Shown: piece after piece, positions 19,497 through 27,746 of the stretch
Numbering within the stretch: the stretch's first letter is position 1
Layout of the letters: every line of letters begins with the position of its first letter
NCBI GenBank assembly: GCA_963755755.1
Contig: CAVWLJ010000009.1
Location: 1-64,000 of the forward strand
Origin: DATKNA01 sp963755755
GTDB taxonomy: Bacteria > Actinomycetota > Actinomycetes > Actinomycetales > Kineosporiaceae
Reading direction: 5' to 3'
DNA: 64,000 nucleotides
Made by a program: the position numbers and the translations under genes
The notes under the pieces: generated by a model
What the model was told of the DNA's origin: nothing
The model's database searches: none
The model's input: only the letters and a program-made list of their open reading frames with translations

Positions 19497-20468
19497 GTGA
19501 CGACCCCCGACGAGAGCTGCATCGCGCTCGCGAAGGAGCGACTCGCCGCCGCGCCGGCCGTCGCTCTTGCGGCGACGTCGCCCGCGACGGGCAGCTTCAC
19601 CTGGTCGACCGGGTCGACGCCGGGCGGTGACCCGGTCACGAGCCGGACGCCGATGTACGCCGCGTCCATCACCAAGCAGTTCCTCGCCGCGCTCGTCGGC
19701 CGGGCGGTCCTGGACGGCCGGCTCGACCCGGACGACACCGTGGACCGGTTCCTCGCCCTGCCGGCCTGGGCGGGGCAGGTGCGGGTCCGTCACCTCGTCC
19801 ACCACGTCGCGGCGCTGCCGTCGACGTCGCAGGTGCTGACCGCACTCGACCTCGAGGACATGTCGATCCTCGACAACGCTCTCGTCGTGCGCGCCCTTAC
19901 GCGGATCCCCGCGCTCGACGAGGTGCCCGGCGCGGCCTTCGCGTACAGCAACACGGGCTACGTGCTGCTCGCCGAGATCCTGCGCGCCGTCCGCTCCGCC
20001 GACCCCGCCGATCTCCTGCGCGACGAGCTGCTGCGTCCGTTGCGGCTCGATGACAGCGACGTCCGGCAGGACCCGCTCTGGCCGCAGGCCGACCCTCCGC
20101 CGCGGACGGTCGGCGACGGCGGGCTCTGGGCGACCGCGCCCGACCTGCTGCGCTGGCTCGAGGCCCTGAACGGCCGCGTCCTCGGCGACGACCTCACCGA
20201 TCTGCTGCAGACACCCGGGCGCCTCGACGACGGGACGCCGCTGGACTACGCGTGGGGCATGGCGGCCCAGCCGGCGTCCGTCGGGACGACGTACACGCAC
20301 GGCGGCACCTGGCCGGGATGGACGGCGAAGGCGGTCCGGAACCCGGCGACGAGGACCGCGGTCGCGCTGCTCACCCGCTCGGATGACGACCAGCTGACCA
20401 GCGACGTCGCTCTGGAGCTGCACGACATGCTCGTGCGCCCGCCGGCGCCGGGGGATCGGCGGAGTTAG
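19497..20468 (+). CDS. Serine hydrolase, beta-lactamase (class C/PBP-like) family
   Basis: A serine hydrolase of 323 residues with the penicillin-binding fold. The three motifs are visible: SITK (57-60, nucleophile Ser57), YSN (150-152) and HGG (268-270) in place of K-T-G. No signal peptide or membrane segment is evident, so the protein is probably cytoplasmic and may be an esterase or peptidase rather than a beta-lactamase. GTG 19497 is the start. Its stop overlaps the stop of the convergent hydrolase gene by four bases, so there is no separate terminator. The substrate is unknown. Confidence 0.85.
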   Translation: MTTPDESCIALAKERLAAAPAVALAATSPATGSFTWSTGSTPGGDPVTSRTPMYAASITKQFLAALVGRAVLDGRLDPDDTVDRFLALPAWAGQVRVRHLVHHVAALPSTSQVLTALDLEDMSILDNALVVRALTRIPALDEVPGAAFAYSNTGYVLLAEILRAVRSADPADLLRDELLRPLRLDDSDVRQDPLWPQADPPPRTVGDGGLWATAPDLLRWLEALNGRVLGDDLTDLLQTPGRLDDGTPLDYAWGMAAQPASVGTTYTHGGTWPGWTAKAVRNPATRTAVALLTRSDDDQLTSDVALELHDMLVRPPAPGDRRS

Positions 20469-21283
20469 CGCTCGATGCCGGCGAGGAGGGCGCGGGCGAG
20501 CTGCTCGGGATGGGTGAGCGGCATCATGTGGCCGGCGCCCTCGATCAGGGTGTGCCGGCCGTGCGGGACGTGCTGCCGGACGATGTCGCAGATCGCGTGG
20601 TCGACGGCGGAGGTGCGCGATCCCTCGACGACGTGGACGGGCATGCTGAGGCCGGCCAGCGTGTCGACGCTGACCAGGTCGTCGAAGAGGACGTCCCAGA
20701 GGTCACCGCGGGTCTGCTGGATCTCCAGGAAGGCCTCCCGCCGCACCACCGGCCAGGCCGCGAACGAGCCGGGCCCGTTGTAGAAGTCGACGAACTCCTC
20801 GAAGGCCTCGTACCACTGTCGTTGGCGCACGTGCGCCCGCCACCGATCGCGCAACCCCGAGATCTGGGCGTAGGCAGCGGGGTTCTGCGTGCGGAGCAGC
20901 CCGTAGGCCTCGGGCTCGACGACGGCGAGCGACTCCACGACCTCGGGCCTCATGGCGGCCACGCGCAGGGCGGTGGTGCCGCCCCACGAGAACCCGACGA
21001 GGTCGACCGGGGCGCCGACGTGGTCGGCGACGGCGTAGACCTGGTCCGCGTAGTCGTCGATGGTGTGCCGCTCGGTGGCGTCCGGTCCGCCGCCGTCCCG
21101 GTAGGCGTCGATGGCCACGAGCCGGTAGCCGTGAGGCCAGAGCGAGAAGACCGGCTTCCACTCGCCGGCGCTGCCCACGCCGCTGTGGAGGAACACCACC
21201 GGCGTCCCCGTACCCCGCGCGACGACCTTGACCCGGCGCCCCATCGGCGTCCGGAGCGTGTTCGCCTCCGCCGTCACCCTCAT
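20465..21283 (-). CDS. Alpha/beta hydrolase
   Basis: A cytoplasmic alpha/beta-fold hydrolase of 272 residues. The oxyanion region is PVVFLHSGVGSAGEW, the nucleophile elbow GFSWGG gives the catalytic Ser, an Asp is likely in the VEGSRTSAVDHAI region, and His lies in GAGHMMPLTHPEQLA. The layout is that of broad-substrate esterase, haloperoxidase-like or peptidase relatives. It is a single gene with ATG at 21283, 48 bases downstream of the beta-helix protein gene on the same strand. Substrate and pathway are not predictable. Confidence 0.85.
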   Translation of the reverse strand: MRVTAEANTLRTPMGRRVKVVARGTGTPVVFLHSGVGSAGEWKPVFSLWPHGYRLVAIDAYRDGGGPDATERHTIDDYADQVYAVADHVGAPVDLVGFSWGGTTALRVAAMRPEVVESLAVVEPEAYGLLRTQNPAAYAQISGLRDRWRAHVRQRQWYEAFEEFVDFYNGPGSFAAWPVVRREAFLEIQQTRGDLWDVLFDDLVSVDTLAGLSMPVHVVEGSRTSAVDHAICDIVRQHVPHGRHTLIEGAGHMMPLTHPEQLARALLAGIER

Positions 21284-21331
21284 GGTGACGTCACGGCCGC
21301 GGGGGTCGAGTGGTTCGACGCGTCCTCCATC

Positions 21332-22774
21332 TCAGCGGCAGGTGACGCCGACGCACTGCAGCGGGTTGCCGTTGCCGGCCGCCCGGTTGCCGCCCGCGTC
21401 GGTGACGCCCGCGACCGCCTCGATGCCAAGGTCGTGGTTGTCGTTCGCGACGTTCGCCTTGAGGACGGTGGCGGGGTCGGCCACGTGGATGCCGTCCTCG
21501 CCGCTCCGGGTCGCCACGTTGGCGGTCAGCCGCGTGCCTCGCGCGCCGGCCAGGACGTCGATGCCGTCCGCGTAGAGGACCTCGCTGACGACGTTGCCCA
21601 CGAGGTTCACGTCGTCGCCCTCCACGACGATCCCGCCGGGGCCGAACTCGCTGCTGCCGGCCTGCCGGCGGACGACGTTCGCCGTGATCTGCGCGCCGCG
21701 ACCCTCCTCGCGGACGATGATTCCGGCGCCGACGCCGCTCGGCGGTTCCCCCGAGGTGAAGCTCTCGCCCTGCACCAGGTTCGCCCGAATCACCGTGCCG
21801 GTGCCGGAGTCGTCGATGCTGACGACGCCGGCCCGATCGATCGAGTTGAGCTCGACGCGGACGCCCCGCGCCCCGGCGTCCACCGTCAGCCCGAACGCCG
21901 TGCTGCCAGAGAAGGCGGGGGACCGGATGACGTTGCGGCGGACTATGGTGCCGCTCCGCTCTACCTCGATCCCGGGCAGGCCGTAGATGTCGTCGAGCCG
22001 GTTGGACTCCACCAGGGTGTCCGGCGCCGTCGGTCCCACGTACACGCCGCCGGAGTAGTTCTCGCTCAGCCGATTGTCGCGGACGACCGTGCCTTGGATC
22101 TCGCCGGCCTCCGTGGTGTACCGGGCGCCGAGCGCGATCCCGGCTCCCCACGACACCTGGAGTTGCAGCCCGAGGGTGTTGTTCTCGATGCGGGTGTCGC
22201 TGATCCGCCCGTAGCGCAGAGAGATCCCGGCGGCGTCCCCGTCGTTCACGGTGTTGCCGCTGACGACGTTGTCGCGGCTCGGCGTCGACGTGCCGAAGAT
22301 GCCGATGCCGACCGTGCCGGGCCTCTGCAACGTGTTGCCGGTGAAGCGGTTGCCGGACCCCTGCTCGAGGAGGATGCCGAAGTCGCGGTTGAGGAACATG
22401 CTCAGGCCGCTCACGCTGTTGCGGTCGGCGCCCACGAGGTGGACGCCCCCGCGCGCGAACTCGTTGATCGTGCCGTTCCTGATGGTCACGTCGTCGTGCC
22501 CGGCGCTGTTGTCCACGCCGACCTGGTCCAGGTCGCCGATCGTGGTGAGGAGGCGGCCCGTGATGGTGTGTCCGCCGAGGTCGACGGTGATGCCGTCCGC
22601 ACCGATCACCAGCCCGTTCCCGGGGCAGTCGAGCAGGTCGTTCTCGAGGGTCATGTCGTGGGTCACGACGGTTCCGCAGGCGATGGCTTCGGCCTGGGCC
22701 GCGACCGCCGGGACGGCGCCGGCGAGCACCAGGCCGGCGACCAGCGGTATGGGGACGAGCGCTCGAACGGTCAC
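21332..22774 (-). CDS. Secreted right-handed parallel beta-helix repeat protein
   Basis: An exported protein of about 480 residues. After a leader with ALVPIPLVAGLVLAGAVPA and a cleavage site near AVA-AQA come at least 14 beta-helix coils, each rich in N-x-(V/I)-x-x-N/S-x-(V/I) turns (for example NNTLGLQLQ, RRNVIRSPAFSG, TANVATRSGEDGIHV). Two Cys pairs flank the helix (ACGTV and DCPGN near the start, QCVGVTC at the end), probably capping it. This is the pectate-lyase/NosD-like fold used for binding or cutting polysaccharide; I see no defined catalytic set. GTG 22774 follows a GGGGAGG ribosome site and precedes the leader directly. Confidence 0.85.
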   Translation of the reverse strand: MTVRALVPIPLVAGLVLAGAVPAVAAQAEAIACGTVVTHDMTLENDLLDCPGNGLVIGADGITVDLGGHTITGRLLTTIGDLDQVGVDNSAGHDDVTIRNGTINEFARGGVHLVGADRNSVSGLSMFLNRDFGILLEQGSGNRFTGNTLQRPGTVGIGIFGTSTPSRDNVVSGNTVNDGDAAGISLRYGRISDTRIENNTLGLQLQVSWGAGIALGARYTTEAGEIQGTVVRDNRLSENYSGGVYVGPTAPDTLVESNRLDDIYGLPGIEVERSGTIVRRNVIRSPAFSGSTAFGLTVDAGARGVRVELNSIDRAGVVSIDDSGTGTVIRANLVQGESFTSGEPPSGVGAGIIVREEGRGAQITANVVRRQAGSSEFGPGGIVVEGDDVNLVGNVVSEVLYADGIDVLAGARGTRLTANVATRSGEDGIHVADPATVLKANVANDNHDLGIEAVAGVTDAGGNRAAGNGNPLQCVGVTCR

Positions 22775-22833
22775 TGGCCGACCTCCCCGTGCGTGGGCTG
22801 TGACCGGCCACGCTTCCATACCTGGCATTCCGG

Positions 22834-23268
22834 GTGAAACAGTCGACCGTGGATCGCGAGGAGTTCGTCGAATTCGTCCGGGCTCGCGGGCTGGCGGTCG
22901 TCGCCACCCGAGGACCTGAAGGTTCGCCGCAGGCCGCGCTCGTCGGGGTCACTGCCACGGACCGTGGCGAGCTCGTCTTCGACACGGCGTCCGGCTCCCG
23001 CAAGTGCCGCAACCTGCGGGCCTTCCCGCGCGTGGCCGTCGTCGTCGGCGGATGGGACGACGTGGTGACGCTGCAGTGCGAAGGCGACGCCGAGGTCGTC
23101 ACCGGCGCGGAGCGTGACCGGTGCCTGGCGCCGTACGTCGCGCAGTACCCGGACGGGCTGCAGCGTTCCGAGGACCCGGAGATCGTGCTCGTCCGCGTCC
23201 GGCTCGACTGGGGCCGTGTGAGCGACTACCGGCCGAGCAGTTTCGGCATCCGCGACCTCGTCCTCTGA
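22834..23268 (+). CDS. Pyridoxamine 5'-phosphate oxidase-family flavoprotein
   Basis: A 144-residue split-barrel protein of the PNPOx-like family, binding FMN or F420. Typical stretches are GLAVVATRGPEGSPQAALVG near residue 18, GELVFDTASGSRKCRNLRAF, and a C-terminal WGRVSDYRP. In actinobacteria such small members are often F420-dependent reductases or unassigned; the sequence does not decide. GTG 22834 is the start, 60 bases from the divergent beta-helix gene. Confidence 0.8.
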   Translation: MKQSTVDREEFVEFVRARGLAVVATRGPEGSPQAALVGVTATDRGELVFDTASGSRKCRNLRAFPRVAVVVGGWDDVVTLQCEGDAEVVTGAERDRCLAPYVAQYPDGLQRSEDPEIVLVRVRLDWGRVSDYRPSSFGIRDLVL

Positions 23269-23381
23269 GAAGGCGCCGGGCCCGGAAGCCCAGGCGTTCG
23301 CATTCCTTCAGGACGACGAGTGCGCCGAGCCCGACGAGGTAGATCGTCTGTGGCCGCCTGCGGCCTGCACCGGCACCCTCT

Positions 23382-23430
23382 CGCGGCGCTGTGCACTGAG
23401 TCACTCACTGACTCAGTGCACAGCGCCGCG
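23382..23430. repeat. Perfect 22-bp stem-loop
   Basis: Arms 23382-23403 and 23409-23430 are exact inverse complements around a 5-base loop (ctcac). The inner part contains gtgcactgagtca and tgactcagtgcac, so it is also a dyad of AP1-like tgagtca boxes. It lies between the flavoprotein stop and the ArsR start. It may be a terminator, but its symmetry and length are beyond ordinary terminators here, so it may belong to another repeat family. Confidence 0.75.
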
Positions 23431-23494
23431 CGAACGGCCCCCAGCGAGGCTTCAGGACTTGTCAGGCAAGTCGCTGCTTGCCTATTGTCTGCTC

Positions 23495-23782
23495 GTGGGT
23501 GACCTGTTCCGCGCCCTCGCCGACCAGACCCGGCGCGTGATCCTGGACGAACTCCGCGAGCGCGACGGTCAGACCCTGTTCGAGCTGCGCGCCCGTCTGG
23601 CGACGAAGCACGGTCTGGGCTCGACCCGGCAGGCCGTGTCGCAGCACCTCGCGGTCCTCGAGGACGCCGGGCTCGTCACCACGCGCCGGCAGGGCCGGTA
23701 CAAGTTCCACCACCTGGACACCTCGCCGCTCGAGGTCATCGTCGAGCGGTGGCTCACCGACCCCGGAAAGGATTCGACGTGA
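23495..23782 (+). CDS. ArsR-family HTH transcriptional regulator
   Basis: A 95-residue winged-helix repressor. It reads LFRALADQTRRVILDELRER (first helices), a recognition region near STRQAVSQHLAVLEDAGLV, and the wing TTRRQGRYKFHHL. It lacks the metal-binding ELCVCDL motif of arsenic or cadmium sensors, so it probably senses something else; this subgroup commonly pairs with VOC or SRPBCC genes. GTG 23495 starts just before the conserved helix. The stop overlaps the following VOC gene start (GTGA), giving a two-gene operon that it probably regulates. Confidence 0.88.
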   Translation: MGDLFRALADQTRRVILDELRERDGQTLFELRARLATKHGLGSTRQAVSQHLAVLEDAGLVTTRRQGRYKFHHLDTSPLEVIVERWLTDPGKDST

Positions 23783-24162
23783 GGATCAACCTGGCGAGTG
23801 TTCTCGTCGACGACCAGGACAAGGCGCTGCGCTTCTACACCGAGGTGCTCGGCTTCGTGAAGAAGACCGAGGTGCCGCTGGGGGAGCACCGCTGGCTGAC
23901 CGTGGTCTCGCCCGAGGAGCCGGACGGCGTCGAGCTCGTGCTCGAGCCGGACGAGCACCCGGCGGTCAAGCCGTTCAAGGAGGCGCTGGTGGCGGACGGC
24001 ATCCCGTTCACCTCGTTCGCGGTGGCCGACGTGCACGCCGAGGCCGAGCGGCTGCGCGGGCTCGGCGTGACGTTCACGCAGGAGCCGACGCAGATGGGTC
24101 CGGTGACGACGGCCGTCCTCGACGACACGTGCGGCAACCTCATCCAGATCGCCAGCATGTAG
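23779..24162 (+). CDS. VOC-family (glyoxalase/bleomycin-resistance-like) protein
   Basis: A 127-residue single VOC module pair (beta-alpha-beta-beta-beta twice). It begins INLASVLVDDQDKALRFYTE and VLGFVKKTEVPLGEHRW, and ends with the GNLIQIASM strand that usually carries the last metal ligand (here Gln). Such proteins act as lyases, isomerases or drug-binding proteins. Translationally coupled to the ArsR regulator by a 4-base overlap, so it is probably that regulator's target. Confidence 0.85.
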   Translation: MRINLASVLVDDQDKALRFYTEVLGFVKKTEVPLGEHRWLTVVSPEEPDGVELVLEPDEHPAVKPFKEALVADGIPFTSFAVADVHAEAERLRGLGVTFTQEPTQMGPVTTAVLDDTCGNLIQIASM

Positions 24163-24181
24163 CCGCCGTTCGGCGCCGCGA

Positions 24182-24216
24182 CGTGCATGATCGCCGCGAA
24201 GTGCATGATCGCCGCA
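24182..24216 (-). repeat. Family A palindromic repeat, single half
   Basis: Two tandem gtgcatgatcgccgc units, in inverse orientation to the copy at 19041, followed by a gaggaggagggg purine tract. It lies 20 bases past the VOC stop. No inverted partner copy follows. Confidence 0.8.
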
Positions 24217-24310
24217 GAGGAGGAGGGGAGGTCCGGGCGGCCGGCGGCCGGCGGCCGGGGCGGCGCGGCCGGGCGCCGCGCCGGTGGAGGGCCGGTGGAG
24301 GGCCGCGGGG

Positions 24311-25726
24311 TCAGTCTCGTCCGGGTGGGGTCAGGGCGGCGACGAGGCGGGCGAGGGCGCCGGTGTAGGCGTGATCGGGCGGGGTGGCGTACCCGACGAC
24401 GAGAGCCGGCGGGTGCACCGGCCCGCCCGCGCGGTACTGGGCGAGGCCGGCGACCGTCAGTCCGCGTCGCGCGGCGCGGACGCCGATCTCCTCCTCGCTG
24501 ACGCCCTCGGGCAGCGTGACCAGCGCGTGCAGGCCCGCGGCGATGCCGGTCACCGCGACGGCGGGGGCCGACCGGGCGAGCGCGCGCAGGAGCAGGTCCC
24601 GTCGCCGCCGGTACGTCAGCCGCCGACCGCGGACGTGGCGGTCGTACCCGCCGGATCGGATGAACTCCGCCAGCGTCAACTGCTCGAGGACGCCGGTGTG
24701 GTCGGCGACGGCCTTCACCGCGAGCACGGGCTCGACCAGCGCGCGGGGGAGTACGAGCCAGGCGAGCCGCAGGCCCGGCGCCAGCGTCTTGCTCGCGGTG
24801 CCGGCGTAGACGACGTGGTCGGGGGCGAGCGCCTGCATCGCGCCGAGCGGATGCCGGTCGTAGCGGAACTCGCCGTCGTAGTCGTCCTCGACGACGATCC
24901 CGCCGGCCTGCGCCGCCCAATCCGCGGCCGCGCTCCGGCGGCCCGCGCCGAGCGACGGCCCGAGCGGGTACTGGTGCGCCGGAGTGAGGACCGCCGCGAC
25001 CTCGTCGGTCAGCGCCTCGACGGCGGCGCCGTCGTCGTCGACCACGAGCGGTACCGGCCGCAGGCCGTGGTCGCCGACGATCTGCCGCACGACGGGCAGC
25101 CCGTAGGCCTCGACGGCCACCGCGGACGCCGACCGCGCGTTCCCCGGCGTCCGTGCTGGCAAGGCCGAGCACAGCAGGGCGAGGCCCTGCACGAAACCGG
25201 AGCACACGACGATGCGCTCGGGGTCGGCGCGGACGCCGCGAGCGCGGGCGAGATAGCCGGCGAGCGCCTCCCGCAGCTCGGGCCGGCCGCGCGGGTCGCC
25301 GTAGCCGAACGCCTCCACGGGGGACGCCGCGAGGCTGCGGCGCAGCGCCGCGGTCCAGGCCGACGCCGGGAAGGATGCGAGGTCGGGCATCCCGGCCCGG
25401 AGGTCGTAGCGCGGCGCCGCGCTCCCGGTGACCGGCCGGCCGGTGTCGGCGTCCCGATCGGGGACGCGCCGGGCGACCCGCGTCCCGGATCCCTGCCGCG
25501 CGACGAGCCAGCCTTCGGCGACCAGCTGGTTGTAGGCGTCCGCGACGGTGTTGCGGGCGAGGCCGAGGTCGGCCGCCAGCTGCCGCGACGACGGCAGCCG
25601 GAGCCCCTCGGGCAGGCGCCCGCTCCTGACGGCGTCCCGGAGAGCGCCTTCGAGGCTCGCCCGGACGCGCGTGCTCCCGACGTCCACGTGCAGGTCCACA
25701 CCGGAAATGGCCCACGTTGTCGCCAT
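24311..25726 (-). CDS. MocR/PdxR-type transcriptional regulator (GntR HTH fused to aminotransferase domain)
   Basis: A PLP-dependent regulator of 471 residues. The N-terminal GntR winged helix reads RLPSSRQLAADLGLARNTVA and AYNQLVAEGWLVARQGSGT (about 43-83). The aminotransferase-like domain has GYGDPRGRPELREALAGYLA, IVVEDDYDGEFRYDRHPLG and the PLP Lys in YAGTASKTLAPGLRLAW. Domain order and size are standard. It is divergent from an AhpD-like gene only 46 bases away, an arrangement in which the regulator usually controls the neighbour. The ligand may be PLP or an amino compound. Confidence 0.92.
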   Translation of the reverse strand: MATTWAISGVDLHVDVGSTRVRASLEGALRDAVRSGRLPEGLRLPSSRQLAADLGLARNTVADAYNQLVAEGWLVARQGSGTRVARRVPDRDADTGRPVTGSAAPRYDLRAGMPDLASFPASAWTAALRRSLAASPVEAFGYGDPRGRPELREALAGYLARARGVRADPERIVVCSGFVQGLALLCSALPARTPGNARSASAVAVEAYGLPVVRQIVGDHGLRPVPLVVDDDGAAVEALTDEVAAVLTPAHQYPLGPSLGAGRRSAAADWAAQAGGIVVEDDYDGEFRYDRHPLGAMQALAPDHVVYAGTASKTLAPGLRLAWLVLPRALVEPVLAVKAVADHTGVLEQLTLAEFIRSGGYDRHVRGRRLTYRRRRDLLLRALARSAPAVAVTGIAAGLHALVTLPEGVSEEEIGVRAARRGLTVAGLAQYRAGGPVHPPALVVGYATPPDHAYTGALARLVAALTPPGRD

Positions 25727-25772
25727 AGGAATGGACCTTATCCCTGGGCCACCACGAACCTAGGGTCGAGAC

Positions 25773-26261
25773 ATGACCACGACGACATCGAATCCCGCAG
25801 CGGTCCGCCTCGACTTCGACACCCACGCGGCCGTCTTCTCGAAGGCGCTGGCCCACCTCGACCACGCCGCCACGAAGCAGCTCGACAGCGCCGGCATCGA
25901 CCACCGGCTGCGCGAACTGCTGCGGCTGCGCGTCTCCCAGCTCAACGGCTGCGCCTACTGCGTCGACATGCACAGCAAGGACGCCCGCGCCGTCGGCGAG
26001 GAGCAGCACCGGCTGGACGCGCTGCCGGTGTGGCACGAGGTGCCGTACTTCTCGGACGCCGAACGCGCCGCGTTCGCGTTCGCGGAAGCCATGGTCGCGA
26101 TGGCCGACAGCCACGTGCCGAGCGAGGTGTACGCCGCGCTGGCGGAGCACTACGGTCCGGACGAGATCGCCGCCCTGGTCGCGCTCGTCGTGACCGTGAC
26201 GGCGTGGAACGGCATCGGCGTGAGCACCCGTGCCTGGGAGCCCGGCTCCTACCAGCCCTGA
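25773..26261 (+). CDS. AhpD-like carboxymuconolactone decarboxylase-family protein
   Basis: A 162-residue alkylhydroperoxidase-like protein. The AhpD core is LRELLRLRVSQLNGCAYCVD followed by MHSKDARA: a C-x-x-C pair plus His three residues on, giving the redox-active thiols and proton relay. Length and the closing W-N-x-x-G-V-S-T-R are typical. It would reduce peroxides with a small thiol partner. Start ATG 25773. Divergently paired with the MocR regulator and followed 17 bases later by a SnoaL-like gene, so probably an operon of two. Confidence 0.88.
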   Translation: MTTTTSNPAAVRLDFDTHAAVFSKALAHLDHAATKQLDSAGIDHRLRELLRLRVSQLNGCAYCVDMHSKDARAVGEEQHRLDALPVWHEVPYFSDAERAAFAFAEAMVAMADSHVPSEVYAALAEHYGPDEIAALVALVVTVTAWNGIGVSTRAWEPGSYQP

Positions 26262-26278
26262 CGTGTGAGGAGGTTGCC

Positions 26279-26632
26279 ATGACCAGCTCCGATCCCCGCG
26301 ACGCCGCCCGCACGTACATGGACGCGTGGCGGGCACGGGACTTCGACCGGCTCCGCACCGTGCTGGCCGACGACGTGACGTTCCGCGGCCCGCTCGGCAC
26401 GGCCGACGGCGCGGACGAGTGCATCGCCGGCCTGCGCGGCATGGCCGAGAAGGTCATGAAGGACGTCGACGTCAAGCTCATGGCCGTGGACGGCGGCGAC
26501 GTCCTCACCTGGTTCGAGCTTCACACCGCGGTCGCGGACCCGATCCCGACGGTCAACTGGAGTTCCGTCGAGAACGGGCTCATCACCCGGATCCGCGTCA
26601 CGTTCGATCCACGCCCCCTGACGGGTCCGTGA
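26279..26632 (+). CDS. NTF2-like / SnoaL-like domain protein
   Basis: A 117-residue cone-fold protein. It starts with the usual ARTYMDAWRARDFDRLRTVL and LADDVTFRGPLG, and ends with NWSSVENGLITRIRVTFDPR. Members bind small hydrophobic molecules or act as isomerases or epoxide hydrolases; no specific catalytic set is evident. ATG 26279 follows a TGAGGAGG ribosome site. It is downstream of the AhpD-like gene and probably co-transcribed. Confidence 0.82.
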   Translation: MTSSDPRDAARTYMDAWRARDFDRLRTVLADDVTFRGPLGTADGADECIAGLRGMAEKVMKDVDVKLMAVDGGDVLTWFELHTAVADPIPTVNWSSVENGLITRIRVTFDPRPLTGP

Positions 26633-26644
26633 GAGCGAGCCCGG

Positions 26645-27211
26645 TCAGCGGCGGGTCATCGTCTGCCGCCGGCCGGGCTCCAGGGCCTCGCGCGCCGTGG
26701 CCATCTCCGCGCTGATCCGGCGCGCCGCCTCCTCGGCGCGCGTCTCCGCGGTGTCGACGACGAGGCGAGGCCGCGCCCAGGGTTCGTACTCGCGCCCGAT
26801 CACCTCGGCCCAGGTCGGCTTGACCAGCCCATCGACGTCCGTGGCGCGGGTCTCGACCCGGCGCCGGTGTTCGACCGGGTCCGAGCAGACGACCTCGACC
26901 TCGACGATCCCGGCGTCCGCTCCCTCGGCCGTGGACACCCAGGCGTCGCGGGTGGCGGCGATCGGGTTGACGCACTCGACGACGACGTCCAGGCCCAGCG
27001 AGAGCTGCTCCACGGCGAGCGCGTAGGCGACCGCGTATCCGGCGATGCCGACCGGATGCGTGAGCGGGGAGTACGCGACGATCGCCTGCTCGATGCGGTC
27101 GACGCGCAGGTACGGCGCCCCGACGTCCCGGGCCAGGCGCTCGCTGATCGTCGACTTGCCGGACCCGGGGAGTCCGCCGACGACCACGAGGACCGGCGTC
27201 CCATCAGTCAT
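26645..27211 (-). CDS. P-loop ATPase / small-molecule kinase-like protein
   Basis: A 188-residue P-loop protein. Walker A is GLPGSGKST (about residues 12-20), followed by ERLARDVGAPYLRVDRIEQA, then LDVVVECVNPIAATRDAW and a lid-like basic region VEHRRRVETRATD. The C-terminus RRISAEMATAREALEP is helical. It resembles the AAA_33/zeta-toxin-like nucleotide or small-molecule kinases found in many actinobacteria; the substrate is unknown. ATG 27211. Convergent with the SnoaL-like gene, 12 bases apart. Confidence 0.83.
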   Translation of the reverse strand: MTDGTPVLVVVGGLPGSGKSTISERLARDVGAPYLRVDRIEQAIVAYSPLTHPVGIAGYAVAYALAVEQLSLGLDVVVECVNPIAATRDAWVSTAEGADAGIVEVEVVCSDPVEHRRRVETRATDVDGLVKPTWAEVIGREYEPWARPRLVVDTAETRAEEAARRISAEMATAREALEPGRRQTMTRR

Positions 27212-27328
27212 GGTCCCGACCCTCTCCGCCGCACGCTCTCGACGCCAGCGCACGCGGTCGCTGGGTGTAGCAGGGCGATGACGGGGAAAGGGTTCTGGTG
27301 TCCCTGGCCCACCGGGGGAGGAGGCGCC

Positions 27329-27688
27329 ATGGTGCTGCCTCGGCGACGGATCACCAAGCAGCTGCTGTGCCCGGTCTGCGGCGACGTCATGGCGACTGCC
27401 GTCTACACGCGCTTCCCGTGGAACAGCCTCGTCGTCACGTCCATGGACGGCTATCGGATCATGGGGATCGCGGCGGGACGGGAGCTGCGGCACTCCGAGG
27501 AGCGGCTCGAGCAGGCGACGGAGAGCGAGCGGCGCGGGGCGGAGGCGCGGCTCGCGTTCCTGCGCGAGCATCCTCTCGAGACCGTCTACGACCTCCGCTG
27601 CCGGAGTGGGCACTCCACGCTGCGGAGCATGCCGCAGATCGTGCGGACCATGGTGGAGTTCCCGGGCCAGTGGATCAGCCCGTCCTGA
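27329..27688 (+). CDS. Small CPxCG-containing protein of unknown function
   Basis: A 119-residue protein I do not recognise. Near the start is KQLLCPVCGDVM, a half zinc knuckle, and near the end YDLRCRSGHSTLRSMP offers a further Cys and His, so one zinc site is possible. The middle is a charged helix (ELRHSEERLEQATESERRGA). ATG 27329 is chosen because GGAGGAGG lies just upstream; an upstream in-frame ATG near 27280 would add residues of poor coding bias. It could be a small regulatory or nucleic-acid-binding protein. Confidence 0.6.
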   Translation: MVLPRRRITKQLLCPVCGDVMATAVYTRFPWNSLVVTSMDGYRIMGIAAGRELRHSEERLEQATESERRGAEARLAFLREHPLETVYDLRCRSGHSTLRSMPQIVRTMVEFPGQWISPS

Positions 27689-27746
27689 TCCCTCGGCGTC
27701 CCGGTGCAGACGCCGGCTCCTGTGCGAAAGGTGCTCGACCTCCGGG

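Noticed and set aside
20510..22837. 775-residue plus-strand frame over the hydrolase and beta-helix genes
   Set aside because: Antisense shadow of two well-supported minus-strand genes; no start signal and no recognisable domain.
24284..26632. 782-residue plus frame joining the MocR antisense to the SnoaL-like gene
   Set aside because: Only the last 117 residues are a real gene, starting at 26279. The rest is antisense of the MocR gene and a wrong frame of the AhpD gene.
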